Positions 21,774 to 29,525 of a DNA stretch of 32,400 nt are shown here, piece after piece (position 1 is the stretch's first letter; each line of letters starts with the position of its first letter). The stretch is taken from positions 1 to 32,400 of IMG/VR virus record IMGVR_UViG_3300042111_000159; one strand, 5' to 3'. The notes under the pieces were generated by a model, which saw only the letters and a list, made by a program, of their open reading frames with translations, ran no database searches and had not been told where the DNA came from. A program made the translations under genes and the position numbers. This DNA is from a virus.

Positions 21774-22504
21774 TGCGGCACGCTCCATGCAGATCCGGGA
21801 GGCTTGCGGGTGTTCTGCCATTCGGTCGTGTATTGGTAGACCGGGCCGGAAAGGTTCTTCCCGGGCCACGTGATCACGTATTCGCCGTGCCCGATCACCA
21901 CGCGCGGCGTTACGTAGAGGCGGTTGCCGGATGCCTTGAAATTGCTCCAGAAGGCAATGTCGGCGTCGCGGCGACCTTCGCCCCAGCCGCCTGTCGGATC
22001 TGGCGTCTCTTGGAACCACGGCTTTGCCATGCGGCGGAGAGCCCGAGTCGAGATGATCGTGCAGCCGAAATGCGCGGTGTCCACTTGTTGCACCGGAGCA
22101 CCGAACCACCCGACCGGCACTTCTGTGACGCCGCCTTCGGGCGGATTGTCCAGCGTGTCGAGGAGCGTCAGCATCGGGCGGCCGTCCTCTCGCTTCGTCT
22201 GGAGCGGCGCGAGCGCGTCGCACTGGAATGTGAGTGCGAGAGCGAATAGATGTTCGATCGACTCGCGACTCACGAAGGAATCCATGTCGAGCGTAATAAT
22301 GAACTCCGTCGAGGGCTCGAACTGTTCGAGCATTCGCGTGAGCACTTGGCTCCAGTAGGCACCCTGCCCGAGCGTCGGGCGGATGTGCAGCGGCATCATC
22401 GCTTCGATGAAGCCGAAGATGTTGATCAGCGGGCCGAATCGCGGGCCGGATAGAACCGCCTCGCACCGCACCTCGACCTTCGTATCGCCAACTTGAACCA
22501 GCAT
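21770..22504 (-). CDS. Glycosyltransferase-like (GT-A type) protein
   Basis: 244 residues from the ATG at 22504 (GAGGT upstream). The segment EFIITLDMDSFVS contains a DxD motif (D73, D75) after a hydrophobic strand, and GWGEGRRDADIAFW supplies a second acidic site (D180, D182) as in GT-A sugar-nucleotide enzymes; FGCTIISTRALRR in between fits the acceptor region. It stands among head genes, directly after the capsid terminator, which suggests modification of virion or host-surface glycans. No signal peptide or membrane segment is evident. Confidence 0.65.
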   Translation of the reverse strand: MLVQVGDTKVEVRCEAVLSGPRFGPLINIFGFIEAMMPLHIRPTLGQGAYWSQVLTRMLEQFEPSTEFIITLDMDSFVSRESIEHLFALALTFQCDALAPLQTKREDGRPMLTLLDTLDNPPEGGVTEVPVGWFGAPVQQVDTAHFGCTIISTRALRRMAKPWFQETPDPTGGWGEGRRDADIAFWSNFKASGNRLYVTPRVVIGHGEYVITWPGKNLSGPVYQYTTEWQNTRKPPGSAWSVPQ

Positions 22505-22515
22505 GGGCACCTCGC

Positions 22516-22557
22516 AAAAAGAAAGCGGCGGGTGTGACGCGTGCCACACCCGCCGCC
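22516..22557 (-). terminator. Intrinsic terminator after the capsid genes
   Basis: Perfect 12-bp inverted repeat (GCGGCGGGTGTG, 22526-22537; CACACCCGCCGC, 22546-22557) around an 8-nt loop, followed on the minus strand by TTTCTTTTT (22525 to about 22517). This is a textbook Rho-independent terminator. It ends the capsid and decoration transcript immediately before the ribosome site of the glycosyltransferase-like gene. Confidence 0.9.
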
Positions 22558-22582
22558 TAGATTGCACTGCTTGTCAAGCCGA

Positions 22583-23038
22583 TCAGCCGACCGACTGCGT
22601 GTTCACGCCCTTGGCAGCCGCGCCCGTCGGGCCGACTTCGCCCTTCGAGAGACGAGCGACCGTCACGATGCCGACCGTCGAGACGGGCGTGGCGTACACG
22701 GTGAGATACCGCTTCTTGCCCTTGAGATCCACGTCGAAGCGGTGGGAGTAGCCCACGTTCGCTCCGGTCGTGCTGCCGGCCGCAACCGTGAAGTCGGTGC
22801 CCGACACGAAGCCCGTGATGTTCGACTGAGCAGCGGTGCCCGTCGAATCGGAGTGGGCCAGCCGGATCACCGTGGCCGCCGCCACCGAAGTGCCGGCAGC
22901 GGAGGTAAACGGCGAGAACGCCAAGTCGATCGACGCGTGGTTGAAGCCGAGCGTGTCGATCTCGAGCGAGTGAGTCGCGGTCGCGCCGACCGTCACCTCG
23001 ACCTTCTCCACGCTCTTGGAAGCCGCAACGTGATTCAT
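22583..23038 (-). CDS. Probable head decoration/accessory protein
   Basis: 151 residues directly downstream of the major capsid gene and before a strong terminator, the position of high-expression decoration proteins. Ala/Thr/Val/Ser-rich beta sequence (VEKVEVTVGATATHSLEID, then KRYLTVYATPVSTVGIV). AGGAG lies about ten bases before the ATG. Function is inferred from position and composition. Confidence 0.6.
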   Translation of the reverse strand: MNHVAASKSVEKVEVTVGATATHSLEIDTLGFNHASIDLAFSPFTSAAGTSVAAATVIRLAHSDSTGTAAQSNITGFVSGTDFTVAAGSTTGANVGYSHRFDVDLKGKKRYLTVYATPVSTVGIVTVARLSKGEVGPTGAAAKGVNTQSVG

Positions 23039-23069
23039 CTGTCAGATTCTCCTAGGGGAAGGTTGAGGA

Positions 23070-24455
23070 TCAGCCGAACTTGAGGGCGACCACCGGGCCG
23101 GCCTTGCTAGTGCTGCCGAGATCGTGCACGACCATCGCGTTGCGAGTGGTCGCAAACGTGAGGGTCTGATCGAACTCGATGTACCGCTCGGAAGCGGTGC
23201 GGATCGAGATGGCCCGACGCTCGCCGAAGGTCGCAGCCTGCGAGAGATCGCCGAACAGGGCGGCCACCTTGCCGGTCGTGCCGGTGAGGTTGGCTTCCAT
23301 GCTGTGCACGAGGCGAACCGGGTAGCCGAGCCAGGTCTCGCCGAAGCCCGCAGCCACGTTGTCGGCGTTCGTCCCGCCGGCACCGATCGTCGCACCCGTC
23401 GAGCCGGGCAGCATTGCGAGCCGCAGCATCGCGGCACCCCAGCCAACCGGGCTCACGTACCACGCCGCGTTCCGGCGAGCGTAGAGCGGGAGCTTCGCGA
23501 TCACGTCGGTGAAGTTCTTCAGCGAGAGATCGTCGAAGGTGTCGTTGCCGCTCGCCGTCACGACCGAAGCCGAGTAGTCGGAGAGCAGGATCTTCGGGCA
23601 GATGCCCTGCACACCGTGGTAGGCCGACGTGCCGTCACCGATGAAGCCAGCATTGTCGAAGGCTTCGGCGAACGCCTGGGCCGTCTCGACCGCCATTGCA
23701 TCGGCAAGGTCGATGATCGAGTCTTCAAGCAGGCTGTTCGGAACGCGGTTCGCCACGCCCCAGATCTTCGCGTTCAGTTCGATGTTGTCGAACGTCACGT
23801 CGCTGGGAGTCACCTCGACGTTCTCACCGACAGGGCGAGCGGCGAGGCCACCCGTCCGACGAGCGATCACGAGCGTGTCGCTGTTCATGTTCACCCGGCG
23901 AGCGTACTGCGGAAACGCGCCGTATTCCTCGACCAGACGCACAATCTCCGTGGCATGTTCCGGGGCCAAGAGGACACCGCCGAGCGAGTTCACGCCAGAA
24001 GCCTGGACGCGAGTCTCGACGTTGTGATCCTTGCACCACCGGCGGGCTTCGGCGTCGCCGAACAGGAAGCCCTTGAGGGACATTCCGAAGCGGTAGGCCG
24101 TCTCGTTGTCGCGGAAGGCGCGGAGGTTGTGGTTGGCCTTCGGGATCGCGTACTCGGTTCGCTTCTCCACGTCTGCGGTCTCCTTCGTCTCGGGGGCGGG
24201 GGCGACAGCCTTCACCGGAGCGGCACGCTCCAGAACGCTGCGGAGCTCGAGCTCCTTGGTCTGGACTCGCTGCAGGAACTCGATCCGCTCGCGGAGCTTG
24301 TCGGCCTTGCCTTCGAGCGAGCGAAGGGAAGCCTCCTGCTCTTCGGTCATCGGGGCCGCCTCTTCGCCCTCGGGGGCGTCCTCGGTCATCGCTTCCATCT
24401 CAGCGACAACGGCGGCCAACTCGTCCAGCAGAGCCTTGAGCTTCTCGACAGCCAC
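23070..24455 (-). CDS. Major capsid protein, HK97 family
   Basis: 461 residues from a GTG with AGGAG seven bases upstream. The first 105 or so residues are a charged coiled-coil scaffolding-like delta region (LDELAAVVAEMEAM, then LRERIEFLQRVQ). The mature part starts near KANHN and holds HK97-fold features, such as VPNSLLEDSIIDLADAMAVE (spine helix region) and an E-loop-like LVIARRTGGLAARPVGE. The upstream protease would remove the delta region. Confidence 0.88.
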   Translation of the reverse strand: MAVEKLKALLDELAAVVAEMEAMTEDAPEGEEAAPMTEEQEASLRSLEGKADKLRERIEFLQRVQTKELELRSVLERAAPVKAVAPAPETKETADVEKRTEYAIPKANHNLRAFRDNETAYRFGMSLKGFLFGDAEARRWCKDHNVETRVQASGVNSLGGVLLAPEHATEIVRLVEEYGAFPQYARRVNMNSDTLVIARRTGGLAARPVGENVEVTPSDVTFDNIELNAKIWGVANRVPNSLLEDSIIDLADAMAVETAQAFAEAFDNAGFIGDGTSAYHGVQGICPKILLSDYSASVVTASGNDTFDDLSLKNFTDVIAKLPLYARRNAAWYVSPVGWGAAMLRLAMLPGSTGATIGAGGTNADNVAAGFGETWLGYPVRLVHSMEANLTGTTGKVAALFGDLSQAATFGERRAISIRTASERYIEFDQTLTFATTRNAMVVHDLGSTSKAGPVVALKFG

Positions 24456-24570
24456 GGGCGATCTCCTCGTGTTCGGGGTCGCGGCGGCTTCATCGCCGTC
24501 GCTCTACACCGAACCTATGGAGACAGCCCCGCACCCTTGCAGCACTAGAAAGGCGGGCAGTAAAGAAGCC

Positions 24571-24744
24571 CTACGCCGCGGGCTTCACGCGCCGCACTTC
24601 GGCGGATGGCAAAACGTGCTTGTCGGTGTTGCCACACCGGCACCGCAAGTACCGGATCTGGTACTCGCCCTGGCGTTGACTCGACGCGACGAGCAACTTC
24701 CCGATCTTGCAATTCGGGCACGAATCGCCGGATTTAGCGGCCAT
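24571..24744 (-). CDS. Small zinc-ribbon protein
   Basis: 57 residues, MAAKSGDSCPNCKIGKLL...YLRCRCGNTDKHVLP. Two cysteine pairs, CPNC and CRC, make a compact zinc ribbon. The ATG lies inside the last codons of the protease gene (11-nt overlap) with GAGGT close upstream. A role in capsid assembly or DNA binding is open. It is followed by a 115-bp gap containing only the ribosome site of the capsid gene and no credible gene. Confidence 0.65.
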   Translation of the reverse strand: MAAKSGDSCPNCKIGKLLVASSQRQGEYQIRYLRCRCGNTDKHVLPSAEVRRVKPAA

Positions 24745-25750
24745 GCGACCTCAGATACTCGCGGAACTCTGCCGCCTTCGCGGCCGACTGCACACGCTTG
24801 GCGACCACCGCCTCGCGCTGCTGCCGGAACTGTTCGAGCGACCGCTGGGCGACTTCGAGCCCGCCGTCGCCGTAGGCCGGGTAGGTGCAGGGGCCGACAT
24901 CCAGGAGCGAGTCCACCGACCGGATCGTCCTCACGCTCTGCCCGTCCTCGATCGCCCACTCATCGCCACCAGGGGCGACGGTGAACGCGAAGGAACTGCC
25001 GAGCACGATGCCGTCGCGGATGTTGTTCGCCAGATCCCGCCCGTAGGACGAATCTGGCACCGGGAACTCGTACCGCAGCCCGACTTCGTCCACGGTCAGC
25101 GAGAGCGTTCGTGGATACCGGGCGAGCGGGTAGTTCGAGTCGTGATTGAACAGGGCACGCGTTTCGAGCTTTTTCTTGCGGCCGCGCCGCTCCGAGACGA
25201 TCGAGAACGCCGCCGGGTCGATCCGCTCGTAGAAATCGCCGAGCAGGAGCGACCGCACGCCGAAGCGGGCCGCGTAGCCGACGATGTATTCGCGCTCGGC
25301 TTCGCCTTCGACGCTCCGCGTCTCGACCGCGAGCATCGGCACGGCGGTGTCGGTGTTCTCTTCGATCAACAGGCTGCGGCGTTCAACTGCGTTGCTCATC
25401 GTTCTCTCCTCGTCTGCGGCGTCGATCTGACGCGTGAGTTTGCTGGCCCATGCTTGCCCGGGGTCTCCGCCCCACAATGCCCAGGCGATCCGGCCCGCGC
25501 TCGGAAAGCCGTTCTCGCCGGGGCTCCACCCTTCGCCCTGCTTGTCAACCTCGTGGCGGGCGAAGTACGAAGCCATACGCTTCGCAGTGTCGGGGCTGAT
25601 GTTCGTGCCGTTCGACAAGTCGCGTGCCCGGGCGACGCCGACCGCGGTGCCGCCACGGTTGAACTCGTCGCGCCACGCGAGCCCCTTCGCCGCTTCCTTG
25701 CGAACGCCAGCCGGGGGCGTGAAGTCGATGTGGTCGTACTTAGCCGCCAC
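24734..25750 (-). CDS. Prohead protease (HK97 type) with an N-terminal phage module
   Basis: 338 residues from a GTG at 25750 (AAAGGGG upstream, 11-nt overlap with the portal gene). Residues 1-113 form a module with WSPGENGFPSAGRIAWALWG (75-94), known to me from other phage proteases but without known function. The protease proper follows, with YIVGYAARFG (155-164), catalytic His in LFNHD (H203) and Ser in LGSSFAF (S252 or S253). A strong internal site (GAGGAG before ATG 25399, residue 118) could yield a protease-only form of 221 residues. The enzyme should cleave the capsid delta region. Confidence 0.85.
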   Translation of the reverse strand: MAAKYDHIDFTPPAGVRKEAAKGLAWRDEFNRGGTAVGVARARDLSNGTNISPDTAKRMASYFARHEVDKQGEGWSPGENGFPSAGRIAWALWGGDPGQAWASKLTRQIDAADEERTMSNAVERRSLLIEENTDTAVPMLAVETRSVEGEAEREYIVGYAARFGVRSLLLGDFYERIDPAAFSIVSERRGRKKKLETRALFNHDSNYPLARYPRTLSLTVDEVGLRYEFPVPDSSYGRDLANNIRDGIVLGSSFAFTVAPGGDEWAIEDGQSVRTIRSVDSLLDVGPCTYPAYGDGGLEVAQRSLEQFRQQREAVVAKRVQSAAKAAEFREYLRSHGR

Positions 25751-27899
25751 GCTTTCGCCCCTTTCGCTTCGGCTTGCTGTATGCCTTCTCCTCGATCGGC
25801 GGCTCGGGCAGCGGGTCGATCTTCGTGAGCGTCGCGACCTTGTGCCCGACTTGCGTCTCGGTTGCACGCCATCCGCCCGCCACCTCTTCGTACAGCGTGA
25901 TGAGGGCGGCAGGGTCTTCCTCGGTCGCGTCGATCGTGAAGTCGGTGCCCGGCACGTCGAGTGTGCCGTAGTCCATCACGTGATCGACACGCCCGCGGGC
26001 ACGACCGCCGGATGAATCCCACGAGACGAAGTCGCCTTCGGCCACGGTGCCCGGCTCGGCACGCTGCTCTGCGGAGCGAATGAACTGCGGGCTGTCATCC
26101 ACCCACACATCGACCTCGATGCCAGCCGCCTGGGCGGCGTCTGCCTTCATCGTGTCGCCGCCCACGAGCAGCACTTGCGAGAACGCATCGGCGTATTCGC
26201 CAAGCGTCTCAGTGACGGTCTGCCGATCTTCCTCGGGGCGGCGCGAGATCATCACGACCGTGTTTCCTTCGGCCGCCGATTTGCGGGCGAACTCGCCCCA
26301 CAACTGCGGATCGGCGGCGAACGTGCGGTCGAAGTCGATGCTGATCGTGAGGGCACGAGACTCGGGGAGCGAGCGGGCGGCCGGGGGCAGCGGTGCAGGC
26401 GGGGCGGGCGCGGGCTGTGCTGCCGCTTGGTTCTCGGTCACGCCTGCGAGGATCGCTTGTACGGCGGATGCGTTGATGCTTGGGAACGATGCGGCAATCA
26501 AAGCCCCGGCGGCGTCTTTTGAGATCAGCCCGGCGGGAATCTGTTGCAGGATTGCGATCAGTCCCGTGATCTGGGCACCATTGAGACTTACGTCGGCGAC
26601 TTGTGGCGTCGCCTGCTCCACCGGCCCCGCCTCCGCCGCCGCCGCCAGCCCGCCTTCGACCGCCTGCCCGTCGATGCCGCTCCCGGGCTGCTGCTGCGCG
26701 AGCACGTCGGTCGCCGTCGGCTCCTGGCCGAGCGTGCCCATGTTCAGCGGGCGGTAGCGAACGTCGCCGCCGTCCACCGGGTTCATGCCTTCCTCGGTGC
26801 GGATGTCGTTCGTGTTGAACACGCCGAGATCCCACATCTGTCGGTAGTACGTTGACCGGCTCGCGGAGTCGGCCCGTAGCATGAATCGAGTATCGAACGA
26901 CACTTCGTAGCGATCGTCCTCGACGATCAAATCGCGGGTGAACGCCGACTCGAATCGACGCAGCCACGGCATGATCGTGTCGGTGAGGAACTCCTGCGAC
27001 GAGGTCTCCAGCGACCCGGGCGGCATCGCGCCTTGGGCTTGAATCTTCCACGCCGGCACGCGCCAGAGTCGGCAGATTTCCTCGATCTGGAACCGCCGCC
27101 CTTCGAGCCACTGGCTGTCGGTGTTCGTGTTCTGAGGCAAGGCGTGCGGCTTCAGCCCGCCCGTGAGTACGGCGGTCTTGTGGCTGTTGCCGACGCCGGC
27201 GTGCTTCCGGTCCCACTGGTTCGCAAGAGTCTCCCGGGCTTCGGCGTTGAGTTGCCCTTCGGTCGAGAGTACGAAGCCGGGCCGGGCACCGGCGGCGAAG
27301 TACCGAGCACCGTGGAGTTCGTAGGCTCGCGCCAAGGCGATCGCGTCCTTGCACGTCTCCACCGGAGACAGCCCGTTGATGCCGTCTTCGGTGAGCCCGC
27401 GAATGGCGAGAATCTGCTCTTGGTTGTAGACCGTCTCCTGGCCGCGCTCCTCGCGATACTTGTAGCGCAGCTTGCCGTTCTCCAGCCGCTCCACCTTCAT
27501 CCGCGACGGGTGTAGCGGAATGAGTTGATCCACCGCTCCCGACTGCCCGGGCACGATCTCGCAGTAGGCGACGTTGTAGAGACCGGCGTGAAGCATCAAC
27601 TGGCAACGCCACTCGAACGAGGTCTGCCACCCGTTCGGCTGGAGGTTCAGTTTCCGGTACAGCGGGAGCTCTGTCGCGCGACGCTTGCCGCCGTCGCCCA
27701 TCCGCTCGAGCACGTGGAGAGCCGGCGTCGCCACCGCCTCCGCGAGCACGCGGATGCACGCGAACACCGTCGAGACCATGAGCGCGTTGTCGGGGCTGAT
27801 TCGCACGCCGGCAGAGGATCGGGAGCCGGCGTCCTCGTCCCACATGCGTTCCTCGCCGGGAAGCCAGAGGATGCGGTGCTGCTGGTTGGCTGCGATCAT
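25740..27899 (-). CDS. Portal protein fused to HAD-like and Tudor-like domains
   Basis: 719 residues; HK97-type portals are usually around 400-450. Residues 1 to about 400 are a clear HK97-family portal (DNALMVSTVFACIRVLAEAV, then RRFQIEEICRLWRVP). Residues 436-486 hold a helical segment often found at portal C-termini. After an Ala/Pro linker (about 492-510), residues 517-605 look like a HAD hydrolase: IDFDRTF (D522, D524), VVMISRR (S552), a candidate motif III lysine (K585) and DVWVDDSP (D601, D602). Residues 620-690 resemble small Tudor/DUF2945-like phage modules (GDFVSWDSSGGRARGRV, then VGHKVATLTKI). The terminase stop overlaps its ATG (ATGA). No frameshift or internal start separates the domains. 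Confidence 0.85.
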   Translation of the reverse strand: MIAANQQHRILWLPGEERMWDEDAGSRSSAGVRISPDNALMVSTVFACIRVLAEAVATPALHVLERMGDGGKRRATELPLYRKLNLQPNGWQTSFEWRCQLMLHAGLYNVAYCEIVPGQSGAVDQLIPLHPSRMKVERLENGKLRYKYREERGQETVYNQEQILAIRGLTEDGINGLSPVETCKDAIALARAYELHGARYFAAGARPGFVLSTEGQLNAEARETLANQWDRKHAGVGNSHKTAVLTGGLKPHALPQNTNTDSQWLEGRRFQIEEICRLWRVPAWKIQAQGAMPPGSLETSSQEFLTDTIMPWLRRFESAFTRDLIVEDDRYEVSFDTRFMLRADSASRSTYYRQMWDLGVFNTNDIRTEEGMNPVDGGDVRYRPLNMGTLGQEPTATDVLAQQQPGSGIDGQAVEGGLAAAAEAGPVEQATPQVADVSLNGAQITGLIAILQQIPAGLISKDAAGALIAASFPSINASAVQAILAGVTENQAAAQPAPAPPAPLPPAARSLPESRALTISIDFDRTFAADPQLWGEFARKSAAEGNTVVMISRRPEEDRQTVTETLGEYADAFSQVLLVGGDTMKADAAQAAGIEVDVWVDDSPQFIRSAEQRAEPGTVAEGDFVSWDSSGGRARGRVDHVMDYGTLDVPGTDFTIDATEEDPAALITLYEEVAGGWRATETQVGHKVATLTKIDPLPEPPIEEKAYSKPKRKGRKRGG

Positions 27900-29302
27900 A
27901 GGAAGAAGATTTCAGGGGTGCCGCTCGGCTGTTGTTCGGCACCCATCCAGCAGGCGATGCCTTCACACAACGCCACGATGCCGTCGATCCGCTCGGTGCT
28001 GTTCGCCTTGCTCGGGTACACGTTGCCGTGCCGGTCTTCGGCCACGGCACAGTTCGATGCGTTCCACGAGAGCACCGGATGCCCGGCGTGCCGGGCTTTG
28101 CCGGCGAGCACGAGGGCATCCAGTGATCGCAGGGGGGCCGACATCGCGCGGCCTCCCTGTGGGTATCCAACCACTTCCACCCCATCCCCTTGCAGCATGT
28201 TCGCCAGCATCTGCCCGTTGAACTTCAAATCCACGGCCAGTTTCCGCACGCGGTACTGATCGCAGATCTGCACGATGTCGCGGTGCAAAACCGTGTAGTC
28301 GGTCACGTTTCCATCGGTCACGCGGATGTGCCCGTCTCGAATCCACCCGAGATAGTCCACCTTGTCACGCTGGGCACGCTCGGCTGCGTTCGACTCGGGA
28401 ATCCAGAAGAACGGCAGGATGTCGAGGGAGTTGTCGGACGGGTCGGGGCAGACGAGCACCAGGGCGGTGAGGTCATACGTGCTCGCAAGATCGAGCCCGG
28501 CGTACACCGGGCGATCGCCGAACTCACGCAGTGGCCCGCAGCACGCAGCCCACGCATCCGGCTTGAAGAATCGTGTGTCTTGGGTTGTCCAGACATTGAG
28601 CCGGTATCGCAAGAAAGAGTTCAGCTTCGTCGGCGACTGCTCCGCTTCGCGGGCATCGGCGGCAAACGAATCTTCGGTGATCGTCTGCCCCAGCGACGGG
28701 TTCGCAATCTTCCACACCTTCGGCGTCTTCCACGTGCCGTCGGTCGCACAGTCCGGCGGGGCGGCGTAGATGCAACCAAAGAACGTCGGGTCGAACGCAG
28801 GGTCGGCGATGCACTTCTCCGCGTAGGCGTGCTGCTCCCAGCAGATGCTCTTGCGGTCGAAGCCCGCCGTCGTGATCGACAGGATGAGCGGCTGCCGCCG
28901 GGCCGCGCCGCCGTACCGGAGAGCATCCCAGAGCCGCCGATCCCGCTGGGCATGGAGCTCGTCGAAGAGGAGCATGTGAATGTTCAAGCCTTCCGCCCGG
29001 AAGGCGTCGGCGGAGAGCACCCGATAGAAGGAGTTCGTGGTGCGGTCGATGATCGTCTTCCGAGAGTCGATCACCTCGAGACGCTTCGACAGGGCAGGAG
29101 ACGAGCGAACCATCGACGCCGCCTCGCGGTAGATGATCCCGGCTTGTTCGCGATCACTAGCAGCGCCGTAGATTTCGGCACCAGGCTCGTTATCACAGAC
29201 GAGACCGTAGAGGGCCACGCCGGCGAGCGTAGTGCTCTTTCCTTGTTTCTTTGGCGGATACTTGCTGGAGAGTGCCCCCGCTCTATTACGAAACGAGGGC
29301 AC
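27896..29302 (-). CDS. terL: Terminase large subunit, 3' (main) part, out of frame with its 5' part
   Basis: About 468 codons open from 29302, but the natural start lies upstream in another frame. It holds the P-loop KKQGKST, Walker B LLFDELHA, the coupling motif SITTAG, and nuclease acidic residues in YAGLDLAST, LAVDLKFN and TERIDGIVAL. This is the Terminase_1 order of ATPase then nuclease. No ribosome site precedes the GTG at 29302, so independent translation is unlikely. Making a working TerL requires a +1 shift or a hop across the 29265-29309 hairpin; otherwise the gene is broken. Confidence 0.8.
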   Translation of the reverse strand: MPSFRNRAGALSSKYPPKKQGKSTTLAGVALYGLVCDNEPGAEIYGAASDREQAGIIYREAASMVRSSPALSKRLEVIDSRKTIIDRTTNSFYRVLSADAFRAEGLNIHMLLFDELHAQRDRRLWDALRYGGAARRQPLILSITTAGFDRKSICWEQHAYAEKCIADPAFDPTFFGCIYAAPPDCATDGTWKTPKVWKIANPSLGQTITEDSFAADAREAEQSPTKLNSFLRYRLNVWTTQDTRFFKPDAWAACCGPLREFGDRPVYAGLDLASTYDLTALVLVCPDPSDNSLDILPFFWIPESNAAERAQRDKVDYLGWIRDGHIRVTDGNVTDYTVLHRDIVQICDQYRVRKLAVDLKFNGQMLANMLQGDGVEVVGYPQGGRAMSAPLRSLDALVLAGKARHAGHPVLSWNASNCAVAEDRHGNVYPSKANSTERIDGIVALCEGIACWMGAEQQPSGTPEIFFL

Positions 29303-29309
29303 GCCCCAG
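29265..29309. repeat. 45-nt imperfect palindrome inside the terminase gene
   Basis: Its ends are CTGG and CCAG. On the coding (minus) strand CTGGGG pairs with CTCCAG, GTGCCC with GGGCAC, and TCGTTT with GAGCGG around the loop CGTAATA: about 18 pairs including G-U, with one internal mismatch. Two zero-frame stops (TAA TAG) lie within the loop and inner stem. It lies exactly where the strand before the P-loop should run into the P-loop. Confidence 0.8.
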
Positions 29310-29525
29310 TTCGATGTATGCGGTGCGGTATTGCCGCGTTCCGTCCTGCTTGACTGTTGCGAAGATTTCGCCCAGCACCTTCTTCTGCCAATCCATCAGC
29401 AAGAACTGCTGGCCGGCCTTTTGCCCCTTGCTGTGCCGAAGAACTCTCTCAAAAAAACGATAAACCCTACCGGCTAATGCGTCGTCATAATGCGACAGTT
29501 TGTGGCTTTTCTTTTGAGTTTTCAC
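29286..29525 (-). CDS. terL: Terminase large subunit, 5' part
   Basis: 79 codons from a GTG at 29525 with AGGAGG seven bases upstream. It encodes the N-terminal region of Terminase_1-type TerL: a helix YRFFERVLRHSKGQKAGQQF, the MDWQKKVLGEIF segment and the strand RTAYIELGR that should lead straight into the P-loop. Instead it reads ALVS and stops at 29286. The rest of TerL continues in the +1 frame. The start overlaps the end of the HNH gene by 41 nt. Confidence 0.75.
   Translation of the reverse strand: MKTQKKSHKLSHYDDALAGRVYRFFERVLRHSKGQKAGQQFLLMDWQKKVLGEIFATVKQDGTRQYRTAYIELGRALVS

Noticed and set aside
23124-24548. 474-codon plus-strand open frame across the capsid gene
   Set aside because: It is antisense to a clear HK97-type capsid gene and has shadow-like Arg/His/Gly composition; no ribosome site.
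26209-28185. 658-codon minus-strand frame overlapping the portal gene
   Set aside because: Extremely Arg-rich out-of-frame reading of the portal gene; the portal frame has clear family motifs.
28190-29353. 387-codon plus-strand open frame across terL
   Set aside because: Antisense to terminase motifs; no supporting motif of its own.
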